Shown one piece after another: positions 39,201 to 49,715 of a DNA stretch of 64,000 nt (within the stretch, counting starts at the first letter, position 1; each line of letters starts with the position of its first letter). Source of the stretch: Chaunax sp. Z400. Lineage: Eukaryota; Chordata; Actinopteri; Lophiiformes; Chaunacidae. Made by a program: the position numbers and the translations under genes. The notes under the pieces are model-generated. The model had not been told where the DNA came from and made no database searches. It worked only from the letters and a program-made list of their open reading frames with translations. Where the stretch lies: assembly GCA_037577475.1 (NCBI GenBank), contig CM075202.1, positions 12,236,501 through 12,300,500 on the forward strand, given 5' to 3'.

Positions 39201-42200
39201 GAAAATAGGGTTGAACCTGTGTGTTGACAAAAATCAACCAAAAGATAAGCTTGACCCACGTGTGTTGACACTTGGGGTCATGAATGAAGTAGTTAGTTTT
39301 GCCAAAAAATTGTGTGGTACAAAATGTAAGATCATTCATACACTCCTTGAACACAACTTCAATATTGACAAGCAGAGCCAAGATGTAGATCTTGTACAGA
39401 TGTTCCGCAGAGCAACAGCACTAAAAGATGGAGGGGTTGCCTGGTTCAGTGAAGTTTTTGTCATTCGGCCAGTTTCTCGCAGACTCCCTGGCCATGGCAG
39501 TAAACTGAAAGAGGCACCTGCCATGCAGAGAAATGAAAAGAAGGAAATAATCAAGAAGAGAAAGCTGGCACTGCAGAGAAAACAGGAAAGAGCTACACTG
39601 CTAAGTCATATGAGTGGCGTAAAATCAACTTATCCCATTTGCACGGAGATAGGCTTGGATCTAGACGTGACATCAAAATCAGGAGAGAAAGAAAAACTGG
39701 ACTTGAAGCTGTTGACCAGAGCTGTGGTGTTTGAGATACATAAATTTGCCACTCAAAAAGTGGGTCACTATTACCCACGGACTGTGTTTGACATCCTTGA
39801 CTGCAACTTTGATCTTAGATCACAACATTACAGGCGCTGGGAATTCTCCATAGCTACTGCATCCAAAATCCAAACAATGGTCAAACAATACTATGAAAGA
39901 TTAGACGGAGCAGATGAAGTCTTCAAATTACCATTTTTGTTTGACCCCCAGGCTTCAGAAAGGTTGACCGAAAAGGATCAAATTGATTATAATGAAAATT
40001 CTACCCTGGACATTCCTAGCAATTCAGAATCAAGTGGTCTGGGTATTTGTACGCCCTTCCTCATCTCTGCTGACGTCTCATCCAGTTTACCAACTGTAAA
40101 CTCAAATGTAAACCAACCATTTGGAAGTCAACCTGATAAAAGAAACCTTTGTGGACGCGAAGAACCGACAAAGACTCCAGAAAATGTTCATACTGAATGT
40201 GACATTGATCAAGAGGATATTGGAACAGAGAACTACTACACTTGTCCTTTAGGAGAGTCTGATCTAGACTCGGATGAAGTCACAGATTCAGAAAACACTG
40301 ACTATCAGGACCCGGTGGAAAATCCAAAACGTTCTCTGAACTCGGACTTCCCTAGAGAATTAGAATCAAGCTGTCTGGGTGATTTTGCAATTTCCCTCTC
40401 CACCAGTGATGTCTCGTATAGCCCACCAGGTTTAAACTTGAATAAAGACCCACCACTTGCAGCTCAGCTTGATGAAAAAGGTCTTTGTGGAGGTGAAGAG
40501 CAAACGCCAACTCCAAGATATGCACCAGATGATTGTGATAAGGAACAAGAGGAAATTGGAACAGAGAATTTGTGGAAGTTGCGAGCTAACCGTGTAGAAC
40601 AAATCCTCTCAGCACTAAACAAAGAGTTTGGTCCATTTAACAGGTCCAAGAAACTTGGCCTAGAATTCAATGTTGGATTTGGCCCAAAGCAAAATATAAG
40701 TGTTGACTCCTTGACTAATTCTGTTCTGCTTGAAATTGCTAAATTTGCCTTAGCAATTAATTCATCCCAGCAGAATTTCATCATGGAGATTCTTGAGTAC
40801 AACTTCGACCTCAGCCTTCAAGGTCAACGACATAGGAATATTTTCATATGTGAAATTATGAATAGAGTTAGACAGTTGAGTAGTTGTGAAGATGTAGTCA
40901 AATTCTCTAAGGAGGTTTTTGAACTTCCTGTACCAATGACAGCAATAATTATGGCAAATCAGAATGAGGGCAGTGTCATTCCTGAACTCAGCAGCATGTC
41001 AAAAAGGGAGAAGTGTGATGTTACTTCCACGCATCCTTCAGATGCTGAAACTAAAGAACATACAGGTATGTCACACAAGAGTGTGGATCTGTATCCCTGT
41101 TGCGAGGAAATAGGTCTGAAGCTACATGTAAACAGTCAAGCAAGGAAAAAACTGGACATCAACAAATTGACCAATGGAGCAATGACTGAAGTGACAGACT
41201 TTGCAGAAAAGTTGTGTGGAACATTTGAACAGATTTGTCTTGACATACTCAGACACAACCTTGGTTGTGATTTACAAAGTGGGGATTCAGACCTTGCCAG
41301 AGTTACTTTTGCACGAATCCCTGCTGCAATAGAACAAAGGAATCTGTCAACCAGTGTAAAAACCTGCAAGAAAATAAAGGGCACAAGAAAAGATATCTCA
41401 ACAATGGAGAAATTGGATCCCCAGAACAACCCAAATTTAGATGCACATGGTGCAGGGTTTTCCCAGAAATCAAGTATAAACAAAAATGTAGGAAGCTCTG
41501 TTGAAATTGAACATAAAAAGGAGCTCGATTTAAAACTGTGGAAATTGAGGGCCAATCATATTCAGCGTATCCTCTCAATACCTCACGAAGAACATTGCCC
41601 ACTTTATTCTTACTCCAGATGCAAGAAATTAGGCATTGATTTCAATGTAGGATCTGGAGTAAAACAAAACCTTGATCCCAAATTACTGACCAATGGCATC
41701 ATGGCTGAATTTAATGCTTTTGCCACAGCACTGGTATCAGCCAAAAAGCATTTTGTCACAGAAATACTGGAGTATAATTTTAATCTTAATTTGAAAAATG
41801 ACCTGTACCACAGTGCCTTTGGACTGCAAACGTTAGAGAAATTTAAAACAGTTAGAAGCAACAGTGCTCTTCAAAAGAAAATGCTCTTTGAACTCCCTGA
41901 CTTGACATGCATACAAGAACCTACACATGACAAAACTACATATTGCCCCAAATGCTATCAAGAACGAAACCATAAGCTTTGTCAGGATGAATATGATGTT
42001 ACTCACATGAATCATCCTCATCCACGTACCATGACTGACACAGTCTCTGCTGATGCCAACTGCACAGCGCAAAAGCCTGAAACAGATCCATCCTCTACTT
42101 TGTCAAAAATAGAGGAGACAATAATGGACAGTTACCCTCACTGCAAGAAAATAGGTTTGAACCTGTGTGTGGACATAGACAAACCAAAATATAAGCTTGA

Positions 42201-43686
42201 CAGGGATAACTTGACCCGTGGGGTCATGAATGAGGTGGTTAATTTTGCCCAAAAACTGTGTGGAACAAAAAGTAAGATCATTAGCACACTCCTTGAACAC
42301 AACTTCAACATTGGCAAGCAGAGCAGAGACATAGATCTAGCACAAATGTTCCGCAGAGAGACGGCACGAAAAGATAGAGGATTTTCCTGGTTCAGTGAAG
42401 TTTTTGTAATTCGGCCAGTTGCTCACAGACAACCTGGTCATGAAAATAAACCCAAAGAGACATCTGCCATGCAGAGTAGTGAAAGGAAGGAAACTATCAA
42501 AAAGAGAAAACTGGCATTGCAAATGAAGGAGGCAAGAGCAACATTGCCAAGTAATTATATCAGTGTTGTAAAATCACAGGCAAATCATCGGAGGAAAGCA
42601 AACCGTTTTCCCCTTTGCACTAAGATAGGCTTGGTTTTAGACGTAAAATCAAAATCTGGAGACAAAGAAAAACTGGACTTGGAACTACTGACCAGAGCTG
42701 TAGTGTTTGAGATACATAAATTTGCGACTCAGAAGAGAGGACAGTCTTACCCAAACACTGTGTTTGACATCCTTGACTATAACTTTGATGTTCGCTCACA
42801 ACATTACAGATGCACGAAATTTTCTTCAGCTACTGCATCCAAAATCCAAACCTTCGTCAAACGATATAGTCTAAAACGAGACAGACCTTACCAGGTCTTC
42901 AAATTGCCATTTGTGTTTCATCCCAATACTTCTCAAGGATTTGTAGAGAAGAGACAACAAGAGAAATGTCAAATGGATTGCCAGGACGAACTTGTTACGA
43001 AAAGGAATGAGGGTCATTGTGTGCTCCAAATGAGATACCAATCAGATGGAAATTGCATCTCTTTTGTCGGTGTTGTCAAAACTAACGAGGAATCTTTGTC
43101 CCATGATATGGACACAAAGTCCCACATATATCCTTTCAATGTACAGATGAGTGGAAGCCTATTGAGTAAAAGTTGCTGTAGTCCTCTCCAAGGAAACATA
43201 CAGATTAAAGAGGAGGCATATGATCCATATTATGATGATATGAAACCAGAACGGAACATTGATGAAAAATATCATCCGCGTTATCAATACAACACAACAC
43301 AGTCAAACTCTAGGGATGGCGAACATTTAGTCCAAAGTGAACCTGCAGGATCTCTTGGATATTCTTTAATCACCACATGTCCGAACTTCGAAAGCAAAAT
43401 AAAAACAGAACCACAAAATGAAGGTGTCCAGTATTACATGCTTGCTGAACCCCAAAGATCTGAAGGACATGCTCTCCTATCTGTATGTACAAACACTGAG
43501 AATAACATTAAAACAGAACTGGACACTGCAGATAATTTAGACCTAGATGAAGCAGCAGCATCCCAGGAATACTCCATAGTTACCATAGGTGGGGGCAGTG
43601 AGAGCACAGTTATAAAAGAAGAGCAAGAAAACATACTCCCTGACTCGTACTATGATGGAGTTGTGAAGGAAATTATGCAGAAATGA
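36250..43686 (+). CDS. Giant 12-module repeat protein, copy 2 (unrecognised family)
   Basis: A single open exon of 2478 residues follows the acceptor at 36209/36210. The first ATG (36250, A at -3) lies 13 codons upstream of the Met that aligns with the start of copy 1, so either could be used. The frame is open back to the splice site but has no earlier ATG. Architecture is as in copy 1: twelve modules in a 2 + 5 + 5 order, Ser/Asp-rich repeated linkers (ESSSLDVG, ESSGLGIC, ESSCLGDF), and CPKC...NH..H elements after modules 5 and 10. The C-terminal tail has four SUMO-like sites: IKEE, IKTE, IKTE, IKEE (Lys about 2320, 2385, 2421, 2456). The end differs from copies 1 and 3: a 19-base deletion after DGVV shifts the frame and gives the terminus KEIMQK. 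The basic stretch of copy 1 is replaced by a less basic one. Function unknown. Confidence 0.9.
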   Translation: MDNRDSCSLDKIKMDANTVWQWRIKHVRKYSGCPEPFHYSSKVGLDFNIEANTQKKLDLQLVTNGVILEVCDFAKTVSKGEKHFITDILENNFSLGLENEQQRIDFTARLLHKLKDLFRNPPADELEVFTLFDSSECTSNSNNGLNKASTERKTDSFTVEMDDTNDNKHEDKFKCSQATSRENKKTESHSEEMDEVQKSKCSGEQSTKELKEDVPSMFPYCEEIGLNLGIGAKQSLDPGLLTKGVMLELVDFTRVLTASNSRIILDVLEHNFELDLNDQQVKKSVWFQVLNVLKKRKQLTRGSKVSPEFKDEPFSLKTRPIKRPSGSALSSVEVKRSRRGQSEHTERNTISHHTQLSTSGKTEDHLNYACARGEPDVDSDRVTDSANADHLDHLQIPTNPDITRESESSSLDVGAPFFTTTDMSFVSRIDEKGVCGGKEQKRSPRNARHETDKEQEEMGTENLWKLRANRVEQILPALNKEFSRFKWFRNFLLEFNIGFGPKQNISVDALADCVLLKIAKFALAMNSSLQDFIMEILEYNFDLGLQSQHHRNIFAREIMSRVRQLRSCDNAIKFSNEVFELPGLIPSFHLIPELSSASKMDKGHSDRLCPPHSHADAKEHTSAKSVDLYTSCKEIGLMLHVKNNQPNKKLDINKLTNAAMMEVTNFAETLCGTFEQICLDIVGHNFDLDLQSEDSELARNILARIPAAMEQKNLSRSVKACNKRKCTTQNIATTEKLYCQNIQNVYACSAGSFQATDMDQNGGSSTDVELKNELRLKLWKLRANHIQRMLSIPHKEHCPLYSYSRCKKLGIDFNVGSGIKQNLDPKLLTNGIMVEFHTFTTALVSATKDFVTEIIEYNFNLDLKDELYRSAFAHQTMQKLRVMNCHKRFSPLRMNMVFELPGLIYTQYPIYETTTYCPKCYQDRNHRLHQDEFDANHMHHPHPRAMTDTVSIDTNCTAQQPATDPLSTFLTIEETIMDSYPLCKKIGLNLCVDKNQPKDKLDPRVLTLGVMNEVVSFAKKLCGTKCKIIHTLLEHNFNIDKQSQDVDLVQMFRRATALKDGGVAWFSEVFVIRPVSRRLPGHGSKLKEAPAMQRNEKKEIIKKRKLALQRKQERATLLSHMSGVKSTYPICTEIGLDLDVTSKSGEKEKLDLKLLTRAVVFEIHKFATQKVGHYYPRTVFDILDCNFDLRSQHYRRWEFSIATASKIQTMVKQYYERLDGADEVFKLPFLFDPQASERLTEKDQIDYNENSTLDIPSNSESSGLGICTPFLISADVSSSLPTVNSNVNQPFGSQPDKRNLCGREEPTKTPENVHTECDIDQEDIGTENYYTCPLGESDLDSDEVTDSENTDYQDPVENPKRSLNSDFPRELESSCLGDFAISLSTSDVSYSPPGLNLNKDPPLAAQLDEKGLCGGEEQTPTPRYAPDDCDKEQEEIGTENLWKLRANRVEQILSALNKEFGPFNRSKKLGLEFNVGFGPKQNISVDSLTNSVLLEIAKFALAINSSQQNFIMEILEYNFDLSLQGQRHRNIFICEIMNRVRQLSSCEDVVKFSKEVFELPVPMTAIIMANQNEGSVIPELSSMSKREKCDVTSTHPSDAETKEHTGMSHKSVDLYPCCEEIGLKLHVNSQARKKLDINKLTNGAMTEVTDFAEKLCGTFEQICLDILRHNLGCDLQSGDSDLARVTFARIPAAIEQRNLSTSVKTCKKIKGTRKDISTMEKLDPQNNPNLDAHGAGFSQKSSINKNVGSSVEIEHKKELDLKLWKLRANHIQRILSIPHEEHCPLYSYSRCKKLGIDFNVGSGVKQNLDPKLLTNGIMAEFNAFATALVSAKKHFVTEILEYNFNLNLKNDLYHSAFGLQTLEKFKTVRSNSALQKKMLFELPDLTCIQEPTHDKTTYCPKCYQERNHKLCQDEYDVTHMNHPHPRTMTDTVSADANCTAQKPETDPSSTLSKIEETIMDSYPHCKKIGLNLCVDIDKPKYKLDRDNLTRGVMNEVVNFAQKLCGTKSKIISTLLEHNFNIGKQSRDIDLAQMFRRETARKDRGFSWFSEVFVIRPVAHRQPGHENKPKETSAMQSSERKETIKKRKLALQMKEARATLPSNYISVVKSQANHRRKANRFPLCTKIGLVLDVKSKSGDKEKLDLELLTRAVVFEIHKFATQKRGQSYPNTVFDILDYNFDVRSQHYRCTKFSSATASKIQTFVKRYSLKRDRPYQVFKLPFVFHPNTSQGFVEKRQQEKCQMDCQDELVTKRNEGHCVLQMRYQSDGNCISFVGVVKTNEESLSHDMDTKSHIYPFNVQMSGSLLSKSCCSPLQGNIQIKEEAYDPYYDDMKPERNIDEKYHPRYQYNTTQSNSRDGEHLVQSEPAGSLGYSLITTCPNFESKIKTEPQNEGVQYYMLAEPQRSEGHALLSVCTNTENNIKTELDTADNLDLDEAAASQEYSIVTIGGGSESTVIKEEQENILPDSYYDGVVKEIMQK

Positions 43687-44157
43687 GATCCATAATGTTT
43701 TAAAATGTATTTGAATGAGGAGGTCGGTGTTCTTACAGATGCTATCAGCTGCTTTCATTGCTATAAAAACTGTTGATGACTTAAACTGTTTACTGTTAAA
43801 CTCTTAACTGAGGTGTGGGTTCAAAGCCCAAAACAATGAATAGTAAATGACTTACAAAGGGCTGTCAATATTGTGTGTTGAAGCTTTGTTCTTTAAATGT
43901 GTATATACAACAGTTGGAAATGATTACTTTTCCTTCAGTGGTCAGTTTTTGAACAGTCAATTCCCAAAGTTGTAAGAATTTTACTTTGTTGATAGGTTAT
44001 TGTATTTTAGTCATTTAAGGCTCTCTGGTCTGTTTTAGAAGTGCTTTTTTGCTGCTGTTTCATTGTTTTTTCTACTTCATTTTCATTAGTGGCTTTTATG
44101 ACCTCAAATTTAGTCATTTAAATTTTTTATGTTATGTTTATTTTTCTAAATGAAAAT

Positions 44158-44163
44158 AATAAA
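44158..44163 (+). terminator. Polyadenylation signal, copy 2
   Basis: AATAAA about 470 bases after the stop. At the equivalent site of copy 3 (around 57570) the sequence is changed to an AATGAA-like word. Confidence 0.5.
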
Positions 44164-44984
44164 TGCTTACTTTCAATGAAAATGGAAATATTTCTTGAAA
44201 CTGTATTGTAAATAGGTAAATATGAGAGTGTTTTGAAAGTTTTGAAACATTTTGTCTACTTCTTTGTTTTCTTATTCATTACTATAAACCTGGACCATAT
44301 AGGATAGGCTTAGCCTTATAATTATTATTTACCTAGTGTTTCATTGATCTCTCCTGTTGGCTGCTTTAAGACTATTTTACACTAATTATCCTGTGCAAGT
44401 GTAAAGAAGGTTATGTCAGTTAACTTGAAGATGTAATGCTGAAATTGATATATGGTTGGTGCTCCACACTCACAACCTTCCTGTTGTTACCAGACCTCCA
44501 AAGCTCATAAACCAGGGAGACGCAATTAACTTCACATAATTACATCTCAGTGGAATTCACTCATCAGATAGGCCAGAAAAAAGGAATGAGGCAAATATGG
44601 TCGAACCCCAAATAGTCTTTAATTACAGATTAAGTACACCTGTGCATCTCAGTAGTTTATGTGCATGAAACACATGTAAACACATCAATAATTTTACTTT
44701 GAACATCTGTCAAACTGCTTGTCAAAACCATAGAGCTAAAAAAAACAAACACTAGAGCGGACACGCTATTAGCTGTCACAGGCGGAATAAACAAGCATTG
44801 ACAAAGCCTGTTTTTGACCCTAAATTTGGTACTTATTTGAAGAATAACTCCATCTAAAATTGAAAATCAGTATCAAATAGTAAAAATTGTTTATTTCTGC
44901 ATATTTACATGAGAATGTTTACTAATAAATGGGCTATATGGCACTAATATGTGTTATGGATTGGCAGAAACGTATCAGTATTGT

Positions 44985-45425
44985 GTAGGGCATATATATA
45001 TATATATATGTGTGTGTGTGTATGATATCAAGACATTAATTATAGACATCTGTAAATAATTCAAGAATACATTTTGGACGTTGTAAATGATATTTGAGTT
45101 TAGAGAAGTGGGAAGGGGTTGGGAGTCTTCTACCTACTCCTTTTCAGACACTGTTACTCTTGTTTTCTTATTTGTCTTTGTATTTATGTTCAAAATAAAC
45201 ACTATCATTCATTCATTCAATTTAAGATATAAAAAATCCATTGAAATAGGCTCAAAAATTATATTTAACATGTCTATAATTGTTATACAAATATCTGTAA
45301 TACAATTAGAGATATCAAAAATTATTTCAACATATCAAAAATTATTTCAAGCTATCTTGAATCATTTAAAGATATCTATAAATAATTTCTTGATATCAAA
45401 AATGATTTCAAGATATCTATAATTC
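44985..45425. repeat. AT-rich repeat with inverted GATATC-type units
   Basis: A short (AT)n(GT)n run (about 44993-45021) is followed by loose copies, in both orientations, of a unit like AAAATTATTTCAAGATATCT, most obvious at 45290-45425. It ends about 30 bases before the first exon of copy 3. It is a satellite or foldback-like element with no coding content. Confidence 0.65.
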
Positions 45426-45459
45426 TGAATAAAAAAGGGAATAGCTTGAATTGCCTGAA

Positions 45460-45635
45460 TGCTTTTATTTTGAAGTCGTAGCGCACCGAACGTAGTCGAC
45501 ATTTCCTGTAATGGCGTCGCATCGTCTCTTCTGTATTTGAGAGATTTGCAGCCTTGATTTTACTTAAAGACATTATTTGGAAAACCATGTGTGGTGTTAC
45601 CAAGTAAGAAGAACGTCCCTGTGATTGTTCATGAG
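45460..45635 (+). other. 5' UTR exon 1 of giant repeat gene, copy 3 (predicted)
   Basis: Nearly identical to the copy 2 exon at 32400-32587, including the 9-codon upstream frame. The donor is ATGAG/GTATTT, weaker than in the other copies, and about 12 bases are missing just before it. Confidence 0.5.
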
Positions 45636-46153
45636 GTATTTGTTCCCGTGTGTTTTGTCCTATTTTGTACTATTCGGTCGATTGTGCTTTTCTCATGGCT
45701 GGGCTCCCCCTCTCCGTGTGCTGTGTGCCAAACAATGGTTGATATGGGTCCATATCTGAAATATATACGAACATAAAAGTCATATATTTGAGTTTTTAAA
45801 CAGTACAACTTGATTATTTGTTGCTGCTTCGTCACTTTACGGAAAGTTGGTGTTTTGCAATGTTATAGAGTGACATGTTGAGAAATGAAGAAGTGAAGGT
45901 AACTAACAGAGTCTCTAGAGGGAAATATAAGGTGGTATTTACCTTTCCAACACAATGTTAACAGTGGGCAATGTGTCATGTACGTTTATGTATTGTATCT
46001 ATGGGTGAATTAAAGATGGCACTAATCATGTGCTGCAGCAACAGCCAGTGCAGGATGTTAATATTAGGTGGAAAATCAGGGTATTGTGGTTTTTACATTA
46101 TTTAATTTAGTATTAAACTTTCTGATTTGACATTCAAACATTGTTTCACTCAG

Positions 46154-46264
46154 GGCTGCACTGCACCAGCACCATCCCATCTTGGATTGGAGGATGTCTA
46201 ACTAGTTTGCAGACATACAGTGTGGGCCAGGAACTCTAACCCAACCTAATTCATGTCAAATAAG
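46154..46264 (+). other. 5' UTR exon 2 of giant repeat gene, copy 3 (predicted)
   Basis: Bounded by CACTCAG and ATAAG/GTATGT and nearly identical to 34649-34759. Its last ATG (46253) opens the same 8-codon upstream ORF, which ends at 49690 after splicing. The intron that follows is about 3.4 kb because of the inserted elements. Confidence 0.7.
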
Positions 46265-46406
46265 GTATGTCGCTGAAATCACACCACATTTGCTGATCTG
46301 CCAGAAAACATTTATCCAGTCCCAGGGTCACTCTGTCCTCTCTGATCAATGGATTGGTAGATTTATTTTAGTATGGTTGCACTAAGTCTTCATGGAGAGA
46401 AGGAGC

Positions 46407-47066
46407 TGCCATGCAAACACTGAATCTTATCTTTAAAGATATGCTGTTCTGATTTTGGGCCCTATTGGTGCTATGCCAGGGTTTCCCTGTCATTGGCATG
46501 TATTGGGTTGCCCTTGTATGTACGCCTGTCCTAGTAACTGAACTGTACCATAATGTATGGTCTATCCACATCTCCTCAAGTACCACTGGACAGTAAATTA
46601 AATTTCACACATTCTCATAATTGGTTTCTTCAGTTTGTTTACTTTCACAATTGAACTTAGGCGATTTAGATGTCATTTTGCTCACATTCAGAGGCTGTGG
46701 TCTATTCACATCTCCTCAAAACCCTGGCAACATCTAAATCCAGGGCAAAAATTATGGAGATGGCTGAAAGGAATGGTGCCAGCATCTTAGTTTTATTATG
46801 TGTACAATTCCCACTGCCTGATATGTAATGGTGTAAGTGACCAAACAAAGGAGGAGGTTAGAGTGATGTGAACTAGGCTGCCATTGGTCAGTTTTCAAAC
46901 TACCTATGAATTTGTCCAACGGCACATCTGTAGTGACACATTCCACTATAGGGTATGCACTAATTCCACTTCTGGCAGGAACAGGCCCCCTCAGTCGGAT
47001 TAGGTGGCAAACCATCCTGCATCCTTTACCTTTAGTAAGGGAAACTATATGAAAGTAGGAGTAAAA
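46407..47066. mobile_element. Unidentified insertion of about 660 bases in the intron of copy 3
   Basis: Units 2 and 3 align up to CATGGAGAGAAGGAGCTG (34880s and 46390s) and again from AACTATTATCTT (about 34910 and 47070). The intervening 660 bases exist only in unit 3. No terminal repeats or coding frame were recognised. The word CACATCTCCTCAA occurs twice inside it (about 46568 and 46708). Deletion from unit 2 is the alternative to insertion. Confidence 0.5.
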
Positions 47067-47149
47067 CAAACTATTATCTTCTTAAATTAAAAGCAGTGGT
47101 GCCTGACAGTGATCCCGACAACTAAGAAATGTCGGGATCACTCAGTCAG

Positions 47150-49130
47150 TGGTCAGTATAAAGTGTAAGATGTGAAATGCAGTATAAATGCATAGATAGT
47201 GCAATACATCAAAATTACAATCAAATTCACATTGCATATAAAAATCAAGATGTAGTCAGGAGCAGTCAAAAGCCGAGGTGAACAACAAAGTCGTCAACCC
47301 ATTTTTGAAAGTAGCAAGAGTTGGGGCACATCTAAGATCTTTGGGACATTTATTCCAGCTATGTGTAGCATAAGAAGTAAAAGCAGCCTCACCCTTGTCC
47401 TGATTCTAGGAACACTTAACAGACTGGTCCATGATGATCTTAGCGGTCTAGAGGGTTCATAGCATGGAAGCAAGTCAGAGATTTATTTAGGCCCTGAACC
47501 ATTTAGTGCTTTGTAAACCAGTAACATTATTTTGAAGTCTATTCTTTGTGATATTGGTAGCCAATGCAATGTTCTCAGAATTGGTGTGACATGCTCATAT
47601 TTTTTGGTCCTTGTTAGGACTCTAGCAGCAGCATTCTGAATGAGCTGTAACTGTCTGAGTGTCTTTTTGGGGAGGCCTGAGAAGAGACCATTACAATAAT
47701 CTAACTTACTGGAAATGAAAGCGTGAATTAATTTCTCTAGGTCTTGTTGTGACATTTTTATTTTATTCTGGCTATGTTTCTAAGATGGAAAAAGGCAGAT
47801 TTTGTAAGAGACTTGATGTGACAATTAAAATTTAATTCGGAGTCAATAATTACGCCAAGATTTTTTGACTTGGTTTTTGGGCTTTAAAGAAAGGGAATCA
47901 AGATGTGCACCAACTGCTGGCCTTCCTTCCTTAGTACCAAAGACAATTATTTCTGTTTTGTCTTTATTTAGTTGAAGGAAGTTTTGACACATCCATTCAT
48001 TGAGTTGATTAATGCATAGATGCAGTGAGTCAATAGGAGCATAATCAGTTGTTGACAGAGCTATGTATAACTGAGTATCATCGGCATAGTTATGGTAAGC
48101 AACTTTGTATTTGTGCATAATTTGGCCTAATGGAAGCATATAGAGATTGAAAATGAGAGGTCCAAGAATCAAACCTTGAGGTACTCAACACATCATGCTG
48201 GTACGCTCAGATGTGTGGTTGCCAATGGAAACAACGTATTCCCTATTTTGTAGGTAGGACCTAAACCAGTTTAAGACTGTACCAGAGAGTCCAACCCAGT
48301 TTTCAAGTCTATCCAGTAGTATTGAATGGTCCACTGTATCAAAAGAAGCGCTGAGATCAAGTAGCACAAGGACTGAAATTTTGCCTGCATCGGTATTCAT
48401 TCGAATGTCATTTAGAACTTTAATTAAAACCGTTTCTGTGCTATGGTGCAGTCGATAGCCTGATTGAAATTTGTGGAGTAGACCATTGGAAGTTAAGTAG
48501 TTGTTAAGTTGTTGGTAAACAACTTTTTCAAGTATTCTGCTTATAAATGGTAAATTTGATATGGGTCTGTAGTTGCTGATAACAGAAGCATCCAAATTAT
48601 TCTTTTTTGAAAGAGGCTTAATGACTGCCGTTTTCAAGGCCTTTGGAAAGATTCCTGAGAAGAGGGAGTTATTAACTATTTGGAGTAAGTCAGTTGCCAG
48701 GCAGCTATAGACATTTTTAAAAAAGCTTGTTGGTATAGTGTCAAAGCAGCATGTTGAAGGTTTAAGATGTTGTACAATTTCCTCCAGAGTACTATAATCA
48801 ATGGTATTAAACTGGTTCATGTTTACCAAGTTACTGTAATGTGGAAGTAGTGGTGACATATGCTTGTTAAATGTTGAACTGCTGATAGTTTGTCTGATAT
48901 TTTGAATTTTGTCTCTAAAGAAAAGAGCAAATTCATTGCATTTATCAATCGAGAGAAGTTCAGGGGCTGTCTGTGTTGGGGAGTTGGTCAGTCTGTCAAC
49001 TGTGGCGAATAAGGTGTGTGTATTGTTAGTATTTTTATTGATGGTGTCCGAGAAGAAAGATTGTCTTGCATTTTTTCAGTTCTAGATTATAAGAATGCAG
49101 CCTGTCTTTGTAGATTGCCATTTACGCTCA
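47150..49130 (-). mobile_element. L2/CR1-type LINE fragment with broken reverse transcriptase
   Basis: On the minus strand, three in-order open pieces (48859-48185, 48172-47843, 47755-47483) show the hallmarks of a non-LTR retrotransposon reverse transcriptase: NYRPISNLPFISRILEK, FQSGYR...HSTETVL, LVLLDLSASFDTVDH, VPQG..LGPL.F and the catalytic YADDTQ. The C-terminal piece has LDYCNGLFSGLP and LHWLPI, typical of L2-like elements of fish. The frame is interrupted by a TGA at 48187-48185 and by frameshifts between 47843 and 47755. The endonuclease part is missing, so this is a 5'-truncated, inactive copy. It lies in the intron of copy 3, antisense to that gene. Confidence 0.9.
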
Positions 49131-49139
49131 GCCTTTCGG

Positions 49140-49400
49140 CTTTATTAGGTTTTTTCCTTTTCCTTTTCACCTTCACCTATGATAGGGGGTGTAGTCTATC
49201 CACATTAGCACAATGGAGTTTTTCTGATAGCGAAAGCATCTGTGTCCTTGGACACAAATTGACAAAAATTGATATTGAAAAAAATTTGATACTGGAATGG
49301 GTTCTGTCCACCCTGTCCATCTGTTCATCACATTTCGTTTCCGGAGGATAACCCAAAAACTGTTGAATATTTTTCCACAAAACACACATCAGTCTTAATA
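49140..49400. repeat. Dispersed repeat B, copy in unit 3
   Basis: Almost identical to 35650-35910. It sits at the same distance upstream of the giant coding exon, so it was present before units 2 and 3 separated. Confidence 0.75.
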
Positions 49401-49715
49401 TGAAGTGTTGCCTTTGGCTATTAAGGGATTTTAATTGTTTTGATTGTTTTGATTTTAAGTATGACTCAAAGTCATTACCTGTGTTTTTTGCAATCCAAAG
49501 ACTAACAAACTAAACAAACCTGCAAATTCTCAGAAATGAGAAGATGAAAATGTAAAATGTTTGTTTCTTAGTCCGATGAATATTGCATAATTTGGATTTT
49601 CAGATTTAGATTGTTTGTGACTCGAAGCTGAGCCATATAGAGATTGTCTTCTTTTCTCTCCTAAACTAAATACAGGAAAGGAAGATATAGGAGACCAAGG
49701 AGAAGATCACTGAAG

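Larger units (their letters stand above)
31730..44720 (+). repeat. Tandem duplication unit 2
   Basis: Second direct repeat. It is most similar to unit 3 over the gene and 3' flank (long near-identical stretches, for example around 43790-44720 versus 57210-58125). It shares its far 5' part with the DDX1-proximal part of unit 1. Units 2 and 3 also share an intronic dispersed repeat (35650-35910 and 49140-49400) that I do not see in unit 1. Confidence 0.85.
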
